NCBI RefSeq assembly: GCF_008329585.1
Contig: NZ_NPKP01000002.1
Coordinates: forward strand, 744,001 to 808,000
DNA: 64,000 nt
DNA from: Mycolicibacterium sp. P9-22
GTDB taxonomy: Bacteria; Actinomycetota; Actinomycetes; Mycobacteriales; Mycobacteriaceae
Reading direction: 5' to 3'
Within the stretch, counting starts at the first letter, position 1; each line of letters begins with the position of its first letter. The translations under genes and the position numbers were made by a program. The notes under the pieces were generated by a model, which did not search any database, had not been told where the DNA came from, and was given only the letters and a program-made list of their open reading frames with translations. This document shows, in pieces, positions 1 through 10,191 of the stretch.

Positions 1-54
1 TCCGAGCCAGTTCAGCAACTCGGGGTCACCGGCATGGTCGCGGCAATACGCTGA
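1..54 (+). CDS. 3' end of an unidentified CDS cut by the window edge
   Basis: Frame 1 is open from the window edge and stops at TGA 52-54, giving 17 codons ending in TGMVAAIR. It stops four bases before the gpsA ATG on the same strand, which is the spacing expected inside an operon. Seventeen residues are too few to identify a family. It could also be a chance open frame. Confidence 0.4.
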   Translation, partial: SEPVQQLGVTGMVAAIR

Positions 55-58
55 CCGG

Positions 59-1084
59 ATGGCACCTGCACAACGCGAGCCCAACGTCGTCGTCCTGGGC
101 GGAGGGTCCTGGGGCACCACCGTGGCCACCATCTGCGCGCGACGCACGCCGACGCTGCAATGGGTGCGGTCGGAGGACACCGCCAAGGACATCAACGACA
201 ACCACCGCAACTCGCGGTATCTCGGTGACGAGGTGGTGCTGCCGGACGCCCTGCGGGCCACCACCGATTTCTCCGAGGCGGCACAGAGTGCCGACGTCAT
301 CGTGATGGGCGTCCCCTCCCACGGGTTCCGCGGCGTGCTCGAGGAACTCGCGCGGGAACTGCGGCCGTGGGTCCCGGTGGTCTCGCTGGTGAAGGGCCTG
401 GAGCAGGGCACCAATCTGCGGATGAGCCAGATCGTCGACGAGGTGCTGCCCGGGCATCCGGCCGGAATCCTGGCCGGACCGAACATCGCCCGCGAGGTCG
501 CCGAGGGCTATGCCGCCGCCGCCGTGCTCGCCATGCCCGACCAGCATCTGGCCGCCAACCTGGCAGACCTGTTCCGCACCAGGCGGTTCCGCACCTACAC
601 CTCCGATGACGTGGTGGGCGTCGAGATGGCCGGCGCGCTCAAGAACGTGTACGCGATCGCCGTGGGAATGGGTTACTCGCTGGGCATCGGGGAGAACACC
701 CGCGCCATGGTGATGGCCCGCGCGGTGGCCGAGATGTCCAAGCTCGGCGTGGCCATGGGCGGGCACCGCGACACCTTCGGCGGCCTGGCCGGGATCGGCG
801 ACCTGATCGTCACCTGCACATCACAGCGCAGCCGCAACCGCCACGTCGGCGAAGAGCTCGGATCCGGTAAGACCGTCGAGGAGATCATCGCGGCGATGAA
901 CCAGGTCGCCGAGGGCGTCAAGGCGTCGTCCGTGATCGCGGATTTCGCGGAGCAGTACGGGATTTCGATGCCGATCGCCCGCGAGGTCGACGGCGTGATC
1001 AACCGCGGCTGCACCGTCGAGGACGCCTACCGCGGGCTCATGCTGGAGAAGCCCGGCCACGAGGTGCACGGCTCGGGCTTCTAG
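59..1084 (+). CDS. gpsA: NAD(P)-dependent glycerol-3-phosphate dehydrogenase
   Basis: Cytosolic enzyme that reduces dihydroxyacetone phosphate to sn-glycerol 3-phosphate for phospholipid synthesis. The 341-residue product has the N-terminal Rossmann motif GGGSWGTTVA, the central GPNIAREVAEG segment and the catalytic-lysine region ALKNVYAIAVGMG, all typical of GpsA, and it has normal family length. The ATG at 59 gives the Rossmann strand a short, normal N-terminus. It is the orthologue by position of M. tuberculosis Rv0564c, next to htpX and grcC1. It is convergent with the following secreted-protein gene, nine bases away. Confidence 0.95.
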   Translation: MAPAQREPNVVVLGGGSWGTTVATICARRTPTLQWVRSEDTAKDINDNHRNSRYLGDEVVLPDALRATTDFSEAAQSADVIVMGVPSHGFRGVLEELARELRPWVPVVSLVKGLEQGTNLRMSQIVDEVLPGHPAGILAGPNIAREVAEGYAAAAVLAMPDQHLAANLADLFRTRRFRTYTSDDVVGVEMAGALKNVYAIAVGMGYSLGIGENTRAMVMARAVAEMSKLGVAMGGHRDTFGGLAGIGDLIVTCTSQRSRNRHVGEELGSGKTVEEIIAAMNQVAEGVKASSVIADFAEQYGISMPIAREVDGVINRGCTVEDAYRGLMLEKPGHEVHGSGF

Positions 1085-1093
1085 CGCTTCCCG

Positions 1094-1630
1094 TCAGTTG
1101 AAGTAGGGGTTGCGGCCCTCGGGCCGGTCCAGCAGCGGGTTGCTCGGATTGAGGATGTAGCTGCCGGCCGGGCTGATGACGAAGCCGGATTGGTCGAACG
1201 AGTTCTGGCACGAGGTGATCACACCGTCGGTGCCACAGCTGATGTTCTGGAAACCGATGCGCGAATTGGCGGGCAGCGGCTGGGCGGGCTGGTCGCCGAC
1301 ATAGATCGCATTGCCTGCGTTCGCGAAACCGGGGGCTCCCACCTGTCCACCGGACACCACGTTGGCGCCGCCCGGTGCGGCCGGGAACGGCCCGCTGCAG
1401 CCGTAGCCGCCGGTGCCGCGGCTCAGCACGCAGGTGATGTCGCCGGGAACGGTGAAGGCGTACATGGTGCCGTCATTTACGGCGTACGCCGACGGCTTGA
1501 CCAGCTCCCAGGCATTGATGTTCGGGCCCGGCGGCGGCGGGGGCGGCGGAGCAGGTTCGGCACCCGCGATCGCCGGGGCGCTCAAAGCGGCAGCCGCCGC
1601 CATGACGGAGAGCAAACCTCGCATACGCAT
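1094..1630 (-). CDS. Secreted proline-rich mycobacterial protein of unknown function
   Basis: 178 residues. The N-terminus has two Arg in MRMRG, a hydrophobic stretch LLSVMAAAAALSAP and an AGAEP-like cleavage site, so it looks like a Sec signal peptide. A proline run (about residues 27-34) follows, then a Gly/Asn-rich body with four cysteines that could form two disulfides (near CVLSRGTGGYGC and ISCGTDGVITSC). I do not recognise a catalytic motif. Similar short secreted proteins with a proline linker are common in mycobacteria. The gene is monocistronic between gpsA and htpX. Confidence 0.75.
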   Translation of the reverse strand: MRMRGLLSVMAAAAALSAPAIAGAEPAPPPPPPPGPNINAWELVKPSAYAVNDGTMYAFTVPGDITCVLSRGTGGYGCSGPFPAAPGGANVVSGGQVGAPGFANAGNAIYVGDQPAQPLPANSRIGFQNISCGTDGVITSCQNSFDQSGFVISPAGSYILNPSNPLLDRPEGRNPYFN

Positions 1631-1702
1631 GGCGACACCCTAACCTGCCGGTGCACCGCGGGCCACGGCTGCTGACTCGCAGTGGCCGCCGCGCACGGCG
1701 GA

Positions 1703-2584
1703 TCAGTACTGGCCCGGCCCGCGACCGGCCATCGCCTCGAGGCGCGCGATCCGGTCCTCGATGGGCGGATGGGTGGAGAACAGCTTGCCGATCTTCTCCC
1801 CGGCCCGGAACGGGTTGGCAATCATCAGGTGTGCCTGATCGGCCAGCCGCGGCTCGGGCGGCAACGGTGCGGCCTGCACTCCGTGCGCGATCTTGCGCAG
1901 CGCGCTGGCCAGAGCCAGTGGATCGCCGGTCAGTTCCGCGCCGGACTGGTCGGCCTGGTACTCCCGCGAACGGGACACCGCCATCTTGACCACGGTGGCC
2001 GCGATCGGGCCAAGCAGCGAAACCAGCAGCATCGCAAAGGGATTCGCGCCGCCTTCGCGGTTACCGCCGAACATCGAGGCGAACACTGCGATATTGGCCA
2101 GCGCGGTGATGACCGACGCGAGCGCCCCGGCCACACACGAGATCAGGATGTCGCGGTTGTAGACGTGGGACAGTTCGTGGCCGAGCACCGCACGCAGTTC
2201 CCGCTCGTCGAGGATCTGCAGGATGCCGGTGGTGCAACACACCGCGGCATTACGCGGGTTGCGGCCGGTGGCGAAGGCGTTGGGCGCGGCGGTGTCGCTG
2301 ATGTACAGCCGCGGCATGGGCTGGCGGGCGGTGGTCGCGAGTTCGCGGACGATCCGGTACATCGCCGGTGCCTGCATCTCGGTGACCGGCTGGGCATGCA
2401 TCGCCCGCAGCGCCATCTTGTCGCTGTTGAAGTAGACGTACGCGTTCATGCCGACGGCGAACAACACCGACAGCCACAGAATGGACGGGTTCCCGAACAG
2501 CGAACCGATGAACACGATCAGCGCGGACATGCCGACGAGCAGCACGAAGGTCTTCATCCGGTTGGCATGCGGATGCCAGGTCAT
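1703..2584 (-). CDS. htpX: HtpX-type membrane zinc metalloprotease
   Basis: Membrane protease of the M48 family involved in quality control of damaged membrane proteins. Of 293 residues, the start [11 protein letters not shown] is followed by two hydrophobic helices ([19 protein letters not shown] and [18 protein letters not shown]); the zinc-binding HExxH lies in [10 protein letters not shown], with further hydrophobic segments after it and a distal Glu in [13 protein letters not shown] as third ligand. The ATG at 2584 is chosen over upstream in-frame ATGs because AGGAGGAACTCTG lies directly before it and the length matches the family. It corresponds to Rv0563. It runs in the same direction as grcC1, 61 bases downstream of it. 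Confidence 0.94.
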   Translation of the reverse strand: MTWHPHANRMKTFVLLVGMSALIVFIGSLFGNPSILWLSVLFAVGMNAYVYFNSDKMALRAMHAQPVTEMQAPAMYRIVRELATTARQPMPRLYISDTAAPNAFATGRNPRNAAVCCTTGILQILDERELRAVLGHELSHVYNRDILISCVAGALASVITALANIAVFASMFGGNREGGANPFAMLLVSLLGPIAATVVKMAVSRSREYQADQSGAELTGDPLALASALRKIAHGVQAAPLPPEPRLADQAHLMIANPFRAGEKIGKLFSTHPPIEDRIARLEAMAGRGPGQY

Positions 2585-2645
2585 CAGAGTTCCTCCTACG
2601 AAAGTCTTCGCTGATGTAACGCCGGTCGACCCCCGTAGGTTCCGG

Positions 2646-3653
2646 CTACCCGTGCCGGTTGACGGTGTAGTCCACCAGGGTGGCCAGCGCATCGCGGCCG
2701 GGACCTTCGGGCAGGTTGTCCAGTTCCTCGCGCGCCCGCACCGCGTATTCGCGAACGGTTTCCTTGGCGCGAGCCATGCCCGGGGACCGGCGCAGCAGGG
2801 TCAGCGCCTCGGCGACCTCGGCGTCGTCCTCCAGCGGCCTGGCCAGCAGCACCCGCAGCCGCTCGGCGTCCGGACCGGACTCGCGCAGCGCGTACAGCAC
2901 CGGCAGGGTGTGCACGCCTTCGCGCAGGTCAGTGCCCGGCACCTTGCCGGACTCGTCGGGATCGCTGTCGATGTCGATGATGTCGTCGGAGATCTGGAAG
3001 GCGGTTCCGACGATGCCGCCCAGCCGGGACAACCGCTCGATCTGCTCCTCACCGGCACCGGAGAAGGTGGCACCGAAGCGTCCCGACGCCGAGATCAGGC
3101 AGGCCGTCTTCTCGTAGACCACCTTGAGGTAGTGCTCGATCTCATCGGTGCCCCCGGCCGCGCCTCGGGTCTCGCGCATCTGACCGGTCACCAGCTGGGC
3201 GAATGTGTCCGCAATCACCCGCACCGCATCCGGTCCGAGCCGGGACACCAGCCGGGAGGCGGTCGCGAACAGGTAGTCCCCGGCCAGGATGGCGATGTTG
3301 TTGCCCCAACGGGCGTTGGCGCTGTCCGCACCGCGCCGCACCTGGGCCTCGTCCATCACATCGTCGTGATAGAGCGTGGCCAGATGCACCAGCTCGATCA
3401 CGGCACCGGCGATGGTGACGTCATCGTCCTCGGGACGCGGCCCCAGCGACCCGGACAGCACGGTGAACAACGGCCGGAACCGTTTGCCGCCCGCCTGGAA
3501 CAGATGCTGGACCGCCTCGGCCATCAGCTCATCTGCCTTACCGAGCTCGGTGGCCATCAGATCTTCGACGCGCGCCACTCCGTCGCGTACCTGCGCGGCG
3601 AATTCGGGATTCCCGAAGTCCACCCCCGCCACCACGCTCGCCGGTGTCCTCAT
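2646..3653 (-). CDS. grcC1: Polyprenyl diphosphate synthase (GrcC1 type)
   Basis: Trans-prenyltransferase that elongates allylic diphosphates with isopentenyl diphosphate, probably making the menaquinone side chain. The 335-residue protein carries the first Asp-rich motif DDVMDEAQ after HLATLYH, the second DDIIDIDSD, and GGKRFRPL near the N-terminus. The ATG at 3653 gives [14 protein letters not shown] and exactly the length I recall for Rv0562; a longer in-frame N-terminus upstream is low-complexity and would overlap menJ. It is divergent from menJ, whose product reduces the same side chain, and upstream of htpX. Confidence 0.92.
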   Translation of the reverse strand: MRTPASVVAGVDFGNPEFAAQVRDGVARVEDLMATELGKADELMAEAVQHLFQAGGKRFRPLFTVLSGSLGPRPEDDDVTIAGAVIELVHLATLYHDDVMDEAQVRRGADSANARWGNNIAILAGDYLFATASRLVSRLGPDAVRVIADTFAQLVTGQMRETRGAAGGTDEIEHYLKVVYEKTACLISASGRFGATFSGAGEEQIERLSRLGGIVGTAFQISDDIIDIDSDPDESGKVPGTDLREGVHTLPVLYALRESGPDAERLRVLLARPLEDDAEVAEALTLLRRSPGMARAKETVREYAVRAREELDNLPEGPGRDALATLVDYTVNRHG

Positions 3654-3669
3654 GCGTCCAACATACTGT

Positions 3670-3741
3670 GGAGGTGCTCGGGGAATGAACACGCGGGCTG
3701 GGGCACCTCCCGCTTGCGGGGGAGAGCGGAGCGACTTGGGG
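3670..3741. repeat. Short interspersed repeat with competing hairpins between grcC1 and menJ
   Basis: GGAGGTGC (3670-3677) is the exact reverse complement of GCACCTCC (3703-3710). The latter arm also belongs to a second, tight inverted repeat CTCCCGC/GCGGG (3707-3720). The end of the element, AGCGGAGCGACTTGGGG, leads directly into the menJ ATG and resembles repeat copies near 45.6 and 54.5 kb. It looks like a mycobacterial intergenic repeat. A regulatory role for the mutually exclusive pairings is inference. Confidence 0.5.
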
Positions 3742-4959
3742 ATGATCAAGGCCGATGTGGTGGTCGTGGGGGCCGGGCCCGCCGGTTCCTCGGCAGCCGC
3801 GTGGGCGACCCGCGCGGGCCGCGACGTGCTCGTCATCGACTCCGCGCAGTTCCCGAGGGACAAGGCCTGCGGTGACGGGCTGACCCCGCGCGCGATCTCG
3901 GAGCTGCAGCGGCTCGGACTCGGCGACTGGCTGGGCGGCCGGATCAGCCATCACGGGCTTCGGATGTCCGGCTTCGGCGCCGACGTGGAGATCCCGTGGC
4001 CCGGACCCTCATTCCCCTCGACCAGCAGCGCGGTCCCCCGCACCGAGCTCGATGACCGGATCCGGATGGTCGCCGCCGACGACGGGGCGAAGATGATGCT
4101 TGGCGCCAAAGTAGTTGACGTGCGCCATGATTCGTCCGGACGTGTCTTCGAGCTGATACTCGACGACGGCTCCGGGATCGGCGTGGGCGAGCTGATCGTG
4201 GCCGACGGCGCCCGCTCCACGCTGGGGCGGACGCTCGGCCGCCGCTGGCATCAGGAGACGGTGTACGGCGTGGCGGTGCGCGGATACATCGCGACCCCGC
4301 GCGCCAACGAGCCCTGGATCACCTCACACCTCGAATTGCGTTCCCCGGACGGCAAGGTGCTCCCCGGCTACGGCTGGATTTTCCCGTTGGGCAACGGCGA
4401 GGTGAACGTCGGCGTGGGAGCGCTGGCCACCGTGAAACGCCCGTCCGAAGCCGCCTTGCGGCCGTTGATGTCCTACTACTGCGATCTGCGCCGCGAGGAG
4501 TGGGGTTTCGAGGGCGAGCCACGGGCCGGGCTGTCCGCCCTGTTGCCGATGGGTGGTGCGGTATCGGGGGTGGCCGGCCCGAACTGGATGCTGATCGGCG
4601 ATGCCGCGGCGTGTGTCAATCCACTCAACGGCGAGGGCATCGATTACGGCCTGGAGACGGGGCGACTGGCGGCGCAACTGCTGGGGTCCGGCGATCTGAC
4701 CGTGGCGTGGCCCTCCGTGCTGACCGAGCACTATGCGCGCGGGTTCTCCGCAGCCCGACGACTGGCGCTGCTGCTCACGTTGCCGCGGTTCCTGCCGGCG
4801 GTGGGCCCGGTGGCGATGCGCTCACACTTCCTGATGAACGTGGCGGTGCGGATGATGGGCAATCTGGTCACCGACGAGGACGAGGACTGGATCGCCCGGA
4901 TCTGGCGGACGGCCGGCCTGGCATCGCGCAGGCTCGACGAACGCGCGCCGTTCAGCTGA
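3742..4959 (+). CDS. menJ: Menaquinone side-chain reductase MenJ (geranylgeranyl reductase family)
   Basis: FAD-dependent oxidoreductase that saturates the beta-isoprene unit of the menaquinone tail. The 405-residue protein begins with the dinucleotide-binding strand ADVVVVGAGPAGSSAAAWA, then DKACGDGLTPRA (substrate-site motif of the family) and GDAAACVNPLNGEGIDYGLE (second FAD motif). It is close to my memory of Rv0561c. The ATG at 3742 gives MIKADVVVVGAG with no extra tail. Its 3' end overlaps the convergent TetR-type gene by eight bases. It is divergent from grcC1, which makes the prenyl chain this enzyme reduces. Confidence 0.95.
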   Translation: MIKADVVVVGAGPAGSSAAAWATRAGRDVLVIDSAQFPRDKACGDGLTPRAISELQRLGLGDWLGGRISHHGLRMSGFGADVEIPWPGPSFPSTSSAVPRTELDDRIRMVAADDGAKMMLGAKVVDVRHDSSGRVFELILDDGSGIGVGELIVADGARSTLGRTLGRRWHQETVYGVAVRGYIATPRANEPWITSHLELRSPDGKVLPGYGWIFPLGNGEVNVGVGALATVKRPSEAALRPLMSYYCDLRREEWGFEGEPRAGLSALLPMGGAVSGVAGPNWMLIGDAAACVNPLNGEGIDYGLETGRLAAQLLGSGDLTVAWPSVLTEHYARGFSAARRLALLLTLPRFLPAVGPVAMRSHFLMNVAVRMMGNLVTDEDEDWIARIWRTAGLASRRLDERAPFS

Positions 4960-6175
4960 CCATCAGGGGTTCGCGGCCCAACAGCGTCATCTCCATCAGC
5001 AGCTTCACGCAGGCGCGGGAATGCTCGGTGTCCTCATACTGCACCAGCCTGCCCAGGTCGACCACCAGCCCGAACGCGGCGTGCACAGCGAACTTGGCCT
5101 GCGCGTGGCTGAACTCGGGGCGCGCCGCAGCGAGCAGCCGCGCCCATTCGTCGACCGTCGCGCGCTGGATATTGCGGATGGACGCCCCTTCGACCTCCGG
5201 CACATTGCCGCGTTCGGCGTAATACACGTAGGCGATCTCGGGTTCCCGGAACGACCGGGCCACGTAGAGGTCGATCAGTCGAGCCAGCGCCTGCTCCGGA
5301 TCTGATTCCGCGGCAAGAACACTCGACACATCTCCGGATACCCGGTCTGCACTGCGCCGGTAGGACGCGACCAGCAGGTCGGCCTTGCCCGGGAAGTACC
5401 GGTAGATACCGGACGCCTGGATGCCCACCGCTGCCGCGATGTCCTCCATGCTGGTCTCGCGAAATCCCTTCTTGTGGAACAGCAGCAGCGACTCGTGTAA
5501 CAACATCTCGTACTTGCCGCCGGCGCCGGAACTGCTGGGCGCCAAGGGGTTCGATCCGGGCGACTCGAACGGCGCGGGCAGGGTGGCGGACAGCACCGCG
5601 GTGGCCAGGCCGGCCAGCAACACCCGCGTCTCGTTGACGGGCAACGAGGCCCGATGATCGGTGACGCTGCCGATCACGCTCAGCGCGGCCGACGACAATG
5701 TCCAGCGTTCGCGTGAGGTCAGCTCCGGGCGCAGCCGGATCAACGGTTCCTGCAGCCTGCGGTTGACGAGCCCGATCTGCCCGTTGAGGATCGCCTGATC
5801 TTCCTCGTTGAGGTAGCGCCCCTCCCACCGGTACAGCCCACCGGAACTGCGGTTGACGATCGCGGTCTCCACCAGTGCGTCGACGAGATCGGCCAGCAGG
5901 ATCCCCGGATCACGGTCCGCCGCGTCGATATCGGTGCTGTCCACCAATTGCTGGCCCAGGCCGAAGACGGCGTCCCGGAACAGTCCGTACTTGTTCGGCG
6001 AGTGCCGGTACAGCGCCGCGGCCGAGATGCCGACGCGCGAGGCGATCTCCTCCATGCTGACCGCGTGGTATCCCAGTGCACTGAAGGCTTCCGCGGAGGC
6101 CTTGACGATCTGGGCCTTGCGGTCGCGCGGTCGGCGTCGCACAGCAGGTTGCGCGGAAGGACCGGCCGAAGACAT
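4952..6175 (-). CDS. Tandem TetR/AcrR-type regulator with two DNA-binding domains
   Basis: One 407-residue chain contains two complete TetR N-terminal domains: the first near residues 19-66 (VSMEEIASRVGISAAALYRH) and the second near 221-268 (TSMEDIAAAVGIQASGIYRY), each followed by a ligand-type helical segment. Most TetR proteins have a single domain of about 200 residues and dimerise, so this looks like an internal fusion or duplication. The ATG at 6175 is preferred because AAGG precedes it; an in-frame ATG at 6193 would add six residues. The likely target is its own promoter and the divergent MpaB-like gene. It overlaps the 3' end of menJ by eight bases. Confidence 0.85.
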   Translation of the reverse strand: MSSAGPSAQPAVRRRPRDRKAQIVKASAEAFSALGYHAVSMEEIASRVGISAAALYRHSPNKYGLFRDAVFGLGQQLVDSTDIDAADRDPGILLADLVDALVETAIVNRSSGGLYRWEGRYLNEEDQAILNGQIGLVNRRLQEPLIRLRPELTSRERWTLSSAALSVIGSVTDHRASLPVNETRVLLAGLATAVLSATLPAPFESPGSNPLAPSSSGAGGKYEMLLHESLLLFHKKGFRETSMEDIAAAVGIQASGIYRYFPGKADLLVASYRRSADRVSGDVSSVLAAESDPEQALARLIDLYVARSFREPEIAYVYYAERGNVPEVEGASIRNIQRATVDEWARLLAAARPEFSHAQAKFAVHAAFGLVVDLGRLVQYEDTEHSRACVKLLMEMTLLGREPLMVS

Positions 6176-6294
6176 ACCTTCACGGTAACGCATGCGGCAG
6201 CCGCCGACAGTGTCCGCGAATACTTCTTCATGGCAGATCACAAGTCACCGTATGCAGCCGCATGTTTCACGTGCCACAGCATCTCGATTGGAGA

Positions 6295-6306
6295 GAATCA
6301 GTATTC
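6295..6306. promoter_or_regulatory. Inverted repeat in the regulator/MpaB-like intergenic region
   Basis: GAAT-CAGT-ATTC is a short perfect inverted repeat in the relatively AT-rich 223-base gap between the tandem TetR gene and the divergent oxygenase gene. It is a candidate operator. Four-base arms occur by chance, so confidence is low. Confidence 0.25.
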
Positions 6307-6398
6307 ACATAAATCCTTGCGCGAAGGTCGATCAATGTGTCAGGCTTGATATACGGCCCAGCGGTCGACGTTGCTGATCAGCCCGAGGGGAGTGTCCG

Positions 6399-7301
6399 AT
6401 GCCGGCGCGCTACCTCGATTCCGGATCATCTCCACGGCTGACCAACGCCGACACCCGCATCACCATCGAGCAGCGCACCCCACGCTGGTACCACGGTGAT
6501 GTCGCGATCGAGGACGCGCTGGACTTCTGGTCCTTTGCCGGCGCCGCCGCCAACGTCGTCATGCAGCTGTCCTGGCCGGAGGTCGGCTACGGGGTCGCCG
6601 AGAGCCGGGTGAAATCCGGCAGCCTGATGGAGCATCCGTGGAAACGGGCCCGCACCACGACCCAGTACCTCGCCGTGGCCATCCTCGGCACCGAGGAGGA
6701 ACGCGCCGCCTACCGCGAGGCGGTCAACGGCGCGCATCGCCAGGTGCTCTCCACCGATGCGAGTCCGGTGCGCTACAACGCCTTCAACCGTGAACTCCAG
6801 ATGTGGGTGGCGGCCTGCCTGTTCGTCGGGTTCGAGGACACCTTCGAACTGCTGCACGGTGCGATGACCGAAGAGCAGGCCGAACAGTTCTACCGCACCG
6901 CGCAGCCGCTGGGCACCACGCTGCAGGTCACCGCGGACCAGTGGCCGGCCACCCGGGCCGATTTCGACGTCTACTGGAACACCGCCTGCGAGCGGGTGGC
7001 GATCGACGATCACATCCGCGAGTACCTGATGGCGCTGGTGGACCTGAAGATGATCCGGTGGCCGCTGCGGGTGACGTTCGGGCCACTGCTGAAGTTCCTG
7101 ACCATCGGCTCGCTGGCGCCGGTGTTCCGCGATGCCATGGGTCTGCACTGGTCGGACGCCGACCGGCGGCGCTTCGAGAACCTGTTCGTGTTCGTCTCGT
7201 TCGTCAACCGGTTCCTGCCGCGCTTCATCCGCCAGGGCGCCAGTCAGCTACTGATGGGCGATGTCCGGCGCCGGATCCGGCGCAAGAAGGCCCTCATCTG
7301 A
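6399..7301 (+). CDS. MpaB-family (DUF2236) oxygenase-like protein
   Basis: 300 residues with the features of the DUF2236/MpaB family of haem-type oxygenases related to rubber oxygenase: AGAAANVVMQLSWPEV near the N-terminus, EHPWKRARTTTQYL, the VNGAHRQV histidine and RYNAFNRELQMWVAACLF. The GAGGGGAGTG ribosome site fits the ATG at 6399. The natural substrate is not predictable. It is divergent from the tandem TetR gene, which is its most likely regulator. Confidence 0.8.
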   Translation: MPARYLDSGSSPRLTNADTRITIEQRTPRWYHGDVAIEDALDFWSFAGAAANVVMQLSWPEVGYGVAESRVKSGSLMEHPWKRARTTTQYLAVAILGTEEERAAYREAVNGAHRQVLSTDASPVRYNAFNRELQMWVAACLFVGFEDTFELLHGAMTEEQAEQFYRTAQPLGTTLQVTADQWPATRADFDVYWNTACERVAIDDHIREYLMALVDLKMIRWPLRVTFGPLLKFLTIGSLAPVFRDAMGLHWSDADRRRFENLFVFVSFVNRFLPRFIRQGASQLLMGDVRRRIRRKKALI

Positions 7302-7304
7302 GGC

Positions 7305-7586
7305 CTAGCGGTACTCGCACAGGTAGGCCGTCTCGACCTCTGCGCGCACAGTGAACTTGCTGTCGGCGGGTACCGTGAATTGCGTTCCCGCAGCGTAGGT
7401 TTCCCAACCGTCATTACCGGGAAGCCGCACAGTCAGGGCACCGGACACCACGCTCATGATCTCAAGCTGGGACGTCCCGAACTCGAACTCGCCCACGGCC
7501 ATGACGCCGACGGTGGCCGGCCCCTCCGGGGTCGCGAAGGCGATCGATGCGACATCGCCGCCGAAGTACTCATTGACCTTGAACAC
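7305..7586 (-). CDS. ppnP: Pyrimidine/purine nucleoside phosphorylase PpnP-like (DUF1255 cupin)
   Basis: Small cytosolic cupin that phosphorolyses nucleosides to base and ribose 1-phosphate in characterised relatives. The 93-residue reading matches the family length of about 94. The body has the cupin pattern [18 protein letters not shown] and ends TAYLCEYR. I place the start at GTG 7586 because GGAGGAGCTGC lies directly before it and the product then begins [10 protein letters not shown], as in the family; the longer open frame upstream is not cupin-like. The gene follows CobW on the same strand. Confidence 0.85.
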   Translation of the reverse strand: MFKVNEYFGGDVASIAFATPEGPATVGVMAVGEFEFGTSQLEIMSVVSGALTVRLPGNDGWETYAAGTQFTVPADSKFTVRAEVETAYLCEYR

Positions 7587-7605
7587 GCAGCTCCTCCGAG
7601 ATCGG

Positions 7606-7633
7606 GTGAGCGGCCAGGATACCTGGCGCTCAC
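7606..7633. terminator. Imperfect hairpin at the cobW stop codon
   Basis: GTGAGCGGCCAGG and CCTGGCGCTCAC pair through 12 positions with one bulged G and a three-base loop. The hairpin straddles the stop of the CobW-like gene and lies just upstream of ppnP. No T-tract follows, so it is a weak terminator or attenuator candidate. Confidence 0.35.
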
Positions 7634-8579
7634 ACCACGTACTTGTGCACGCCGAGCATCGCGTTCTCATCGGCGGGTTCGCGGGTGCAGTCCTGCAGAG
7701 CGGACGACACTGCCCCGACATCCAGTCCGGTGCCGATCAGCACCAGCGTTGTCCCCCGCCCGGCCGCACCGCGCTTCTCGAAGCGCAGCGAACTGCCCAC
7801 CAGCTGAACGGAGTACCGGCCGCCGTCGCCGAAATCCACGAAACCCTTTGCACGATAGAGCCCGACGGGCCGGTCGTGCAGAAATGCCAGGAACCGGCGC
7901 GGGTTCACCGGTGCATCGGCGCTGAACTCCACACTCTGATACTCGGGGTGCCCGTGGTGGTGATGATCGTCGTCCTCCAGGAGCAGCTCATCCAGCGACA
8001 ACTGGGCCGGGCGCTCCCGCCGCCGCACCGGCGGGTCGATCAGCAGGGCGGGATCCACCCGGGCAAAATCGGTGTACACCAGGGGAACTCGTGGATTCTC
8101 GGCGCGCACTTGGGCCGCCACCGCATCGGCATCTCCGTCGGCGGCCTTGTTCAGCACCACCAGATCGGCAACCCGCACCCCGTGTCCCAGCTCCGCGGGT
8201 TGGGCGGCGTCGACCACCAGCACCATTCCGGCGTAGTGAAACCGGTCATCGCCTGCGGTGGCGATGGTGCGTGCCAGCACCGGCGGCTCGGCGATACCGC
8301 TGGCCTCCACCACGATCAGATCCAGCGCGGGGCGCACCGCGGCGAGCCGGCCCAGCATCTCGGCGGCCTCGGAGGCGTCCACCGCGCAACAGATGCACCC
8401 GTTGGACAGCGAGGCCATCGCGTCGACCTGCCCGGCGACGAACATCGCGTCGATGTTCACCGCGCCGAAATCGTTGACCAGCGCGCCGATTCGCACACCA
8501 CGGCTGTTGCGCAGCAGGTGGTTGAGCAGCGTCGTCTTACCGGCCCCGAGGAAACCGGCCAACGCCAGGACCGGAACGC

Positions 8580-8583
<4 letters not shown>
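7630..8583 (-). CDS. CobW/G3E-family GTPase, putative metal chaperone
   Basis: 317-residue P-loop GTPase: Walker [13 protein letters not shown] near residues 12-22, the GCICCAV metal motif, the NKAAD guanine-specificity motif, an acidic/histidine-rich loop DDDHHHHGH and a C-terminal CobW_C domain ending MLGVHKYVV. Such proteins load zinc, cobalt or other metals into enzymes. The only start that fits is TTG at 8583, which overlaps the menG stop (TTGA), so translation is probably coupled to menG. The partner enzyme is unknown. Confidence 0.88.
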
Positions 8584-9266
<683 letters not shown>

Positions 9267-9362
9267 CGCATTAAAACTACCTGTGAGTCCCGAGCTTCCG
9301 GGAATGGGGATTGCGTGATGACGTTGGTACCGCTGGAACGCTCGCGAACGAAAGGCAACGAT

Positions 9363-10187
9363 ATGGCTGAGAAGGTCTGGTTCATCACCGGCACATCCCG
9401 TGGCTTCGGACGGGAATGGGCGATCGCCGCCCTGGAGCGCGGCGACAAGGTGGCCGCCACCGCCCGCGATACCGCGTCACTGGACGATCTGGTCGCCAAG
9501 TACGGCAACGCGATCCTGCCGCTGCAACTCGACGTCACCGACCGAGAAGCCGACTTCGCGGCGGTCAAGGCCGCCCACGACCATTTCGGCCGGCTCGACA
9601 TCGTGGTCAACAACGCCGGGTACGGACAGTTCGGGTTCATCGAGGAGCTCTCCGAGGCCGAGGCGCGCGATCAGATCGAGACGAACGTGTTCGGCGCGCT
9701 GTGGGTGACCCAGGCCGCGCTGCCGTTGCTGCGGGCCCAGCGCAGCGGACACATCATCCAGGTGTCCTCCATCGGTGGCATCACCGCATTCCAGAACGTC
9801 GGCATCTACCACGCGTCGAAGTGGGCGCTGGAGGGCTTCTCCCAGTCGCTGGCGCAGGAGGTCGCCGGTTTCGGCATCCACGTCACGCTGATCGAACCGG
9901 GCGGTTTCGACACCGACTGGGCAGGCTCCTCGGCCAGGCATGCGGCCCAGCTCCCGGACTACGCCGAGGCGCGCAAAAAGGCGCAGGAGGCCCGTGCCAA
10001 GCGCACCGCCAAATCGGGTGACCCGCAGGCCTCGGCCGCCGCGGTGCTCAAGATCGTCGACGCCGAGCGGCCACCGCTGCGGGTGTTCTTCGGGGAAATC
10101 CCGCTGCAGCTGGCCGAGGCCGATTACGCGCAGCGGCTGGCGACCTGGCGGGAGTGGCAGCCGGTGGCGGTGCAAGCCCAGGGGTAG
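9363..10187 (+). CDS. Short-chain dehydrogenase/reductase
   Basis: 274-residue classical SDR: cofactor motif [12 protein letters not shown] in [11 protein letters not shown], catalytic Ser in VSSIGG and YxxxK in YHASK. The ATG at 9363 is preceded by AAAGGCAACGAT. The C-terminal part lacks a membrane segment, so it is probably a soluble oxidoreductase; the substrate is unknown. It lies alone on the plus strand between menG and the exporter gene. Confidence 0.9.
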   Translation: MAEKVWFITGTSRGFGREWAIAALERGDKVAATARDTASLDDLVAKYGNAILPLQLDVTDREADFAAVKAAHDHFGRLDIVVNNAGYGQFGFIEELSEAEARDQIETNVFGALWVTQAALPLLRAQRSGHIIQVSSIGGITAFQNVGIYHASKWALEGFSQSLAQEVAGFGIHVTLIEPGGFDTDWAGSSARHAAQLPDYAEARKKAQEARAKRTAKSGDPQASAAAVLKIVDAERPPLRVFFGEIPLQLAEADYAQRLATWREWQPVAVQAQG

Positions 10188-10191
10188 TGGG

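Noticed and set aside
1636..1650. CCTAACCTGCC near the secreted-protein start as an IdeR half site
   Set aside because: Only one half matches and poorly; too short to support.
2448..3741. Long plus-strand frame opposite grcC1
   Set aside because: Composition is typical of antisense GC-rich frames, and grcC1 on the other strand has all catalytic motifs.
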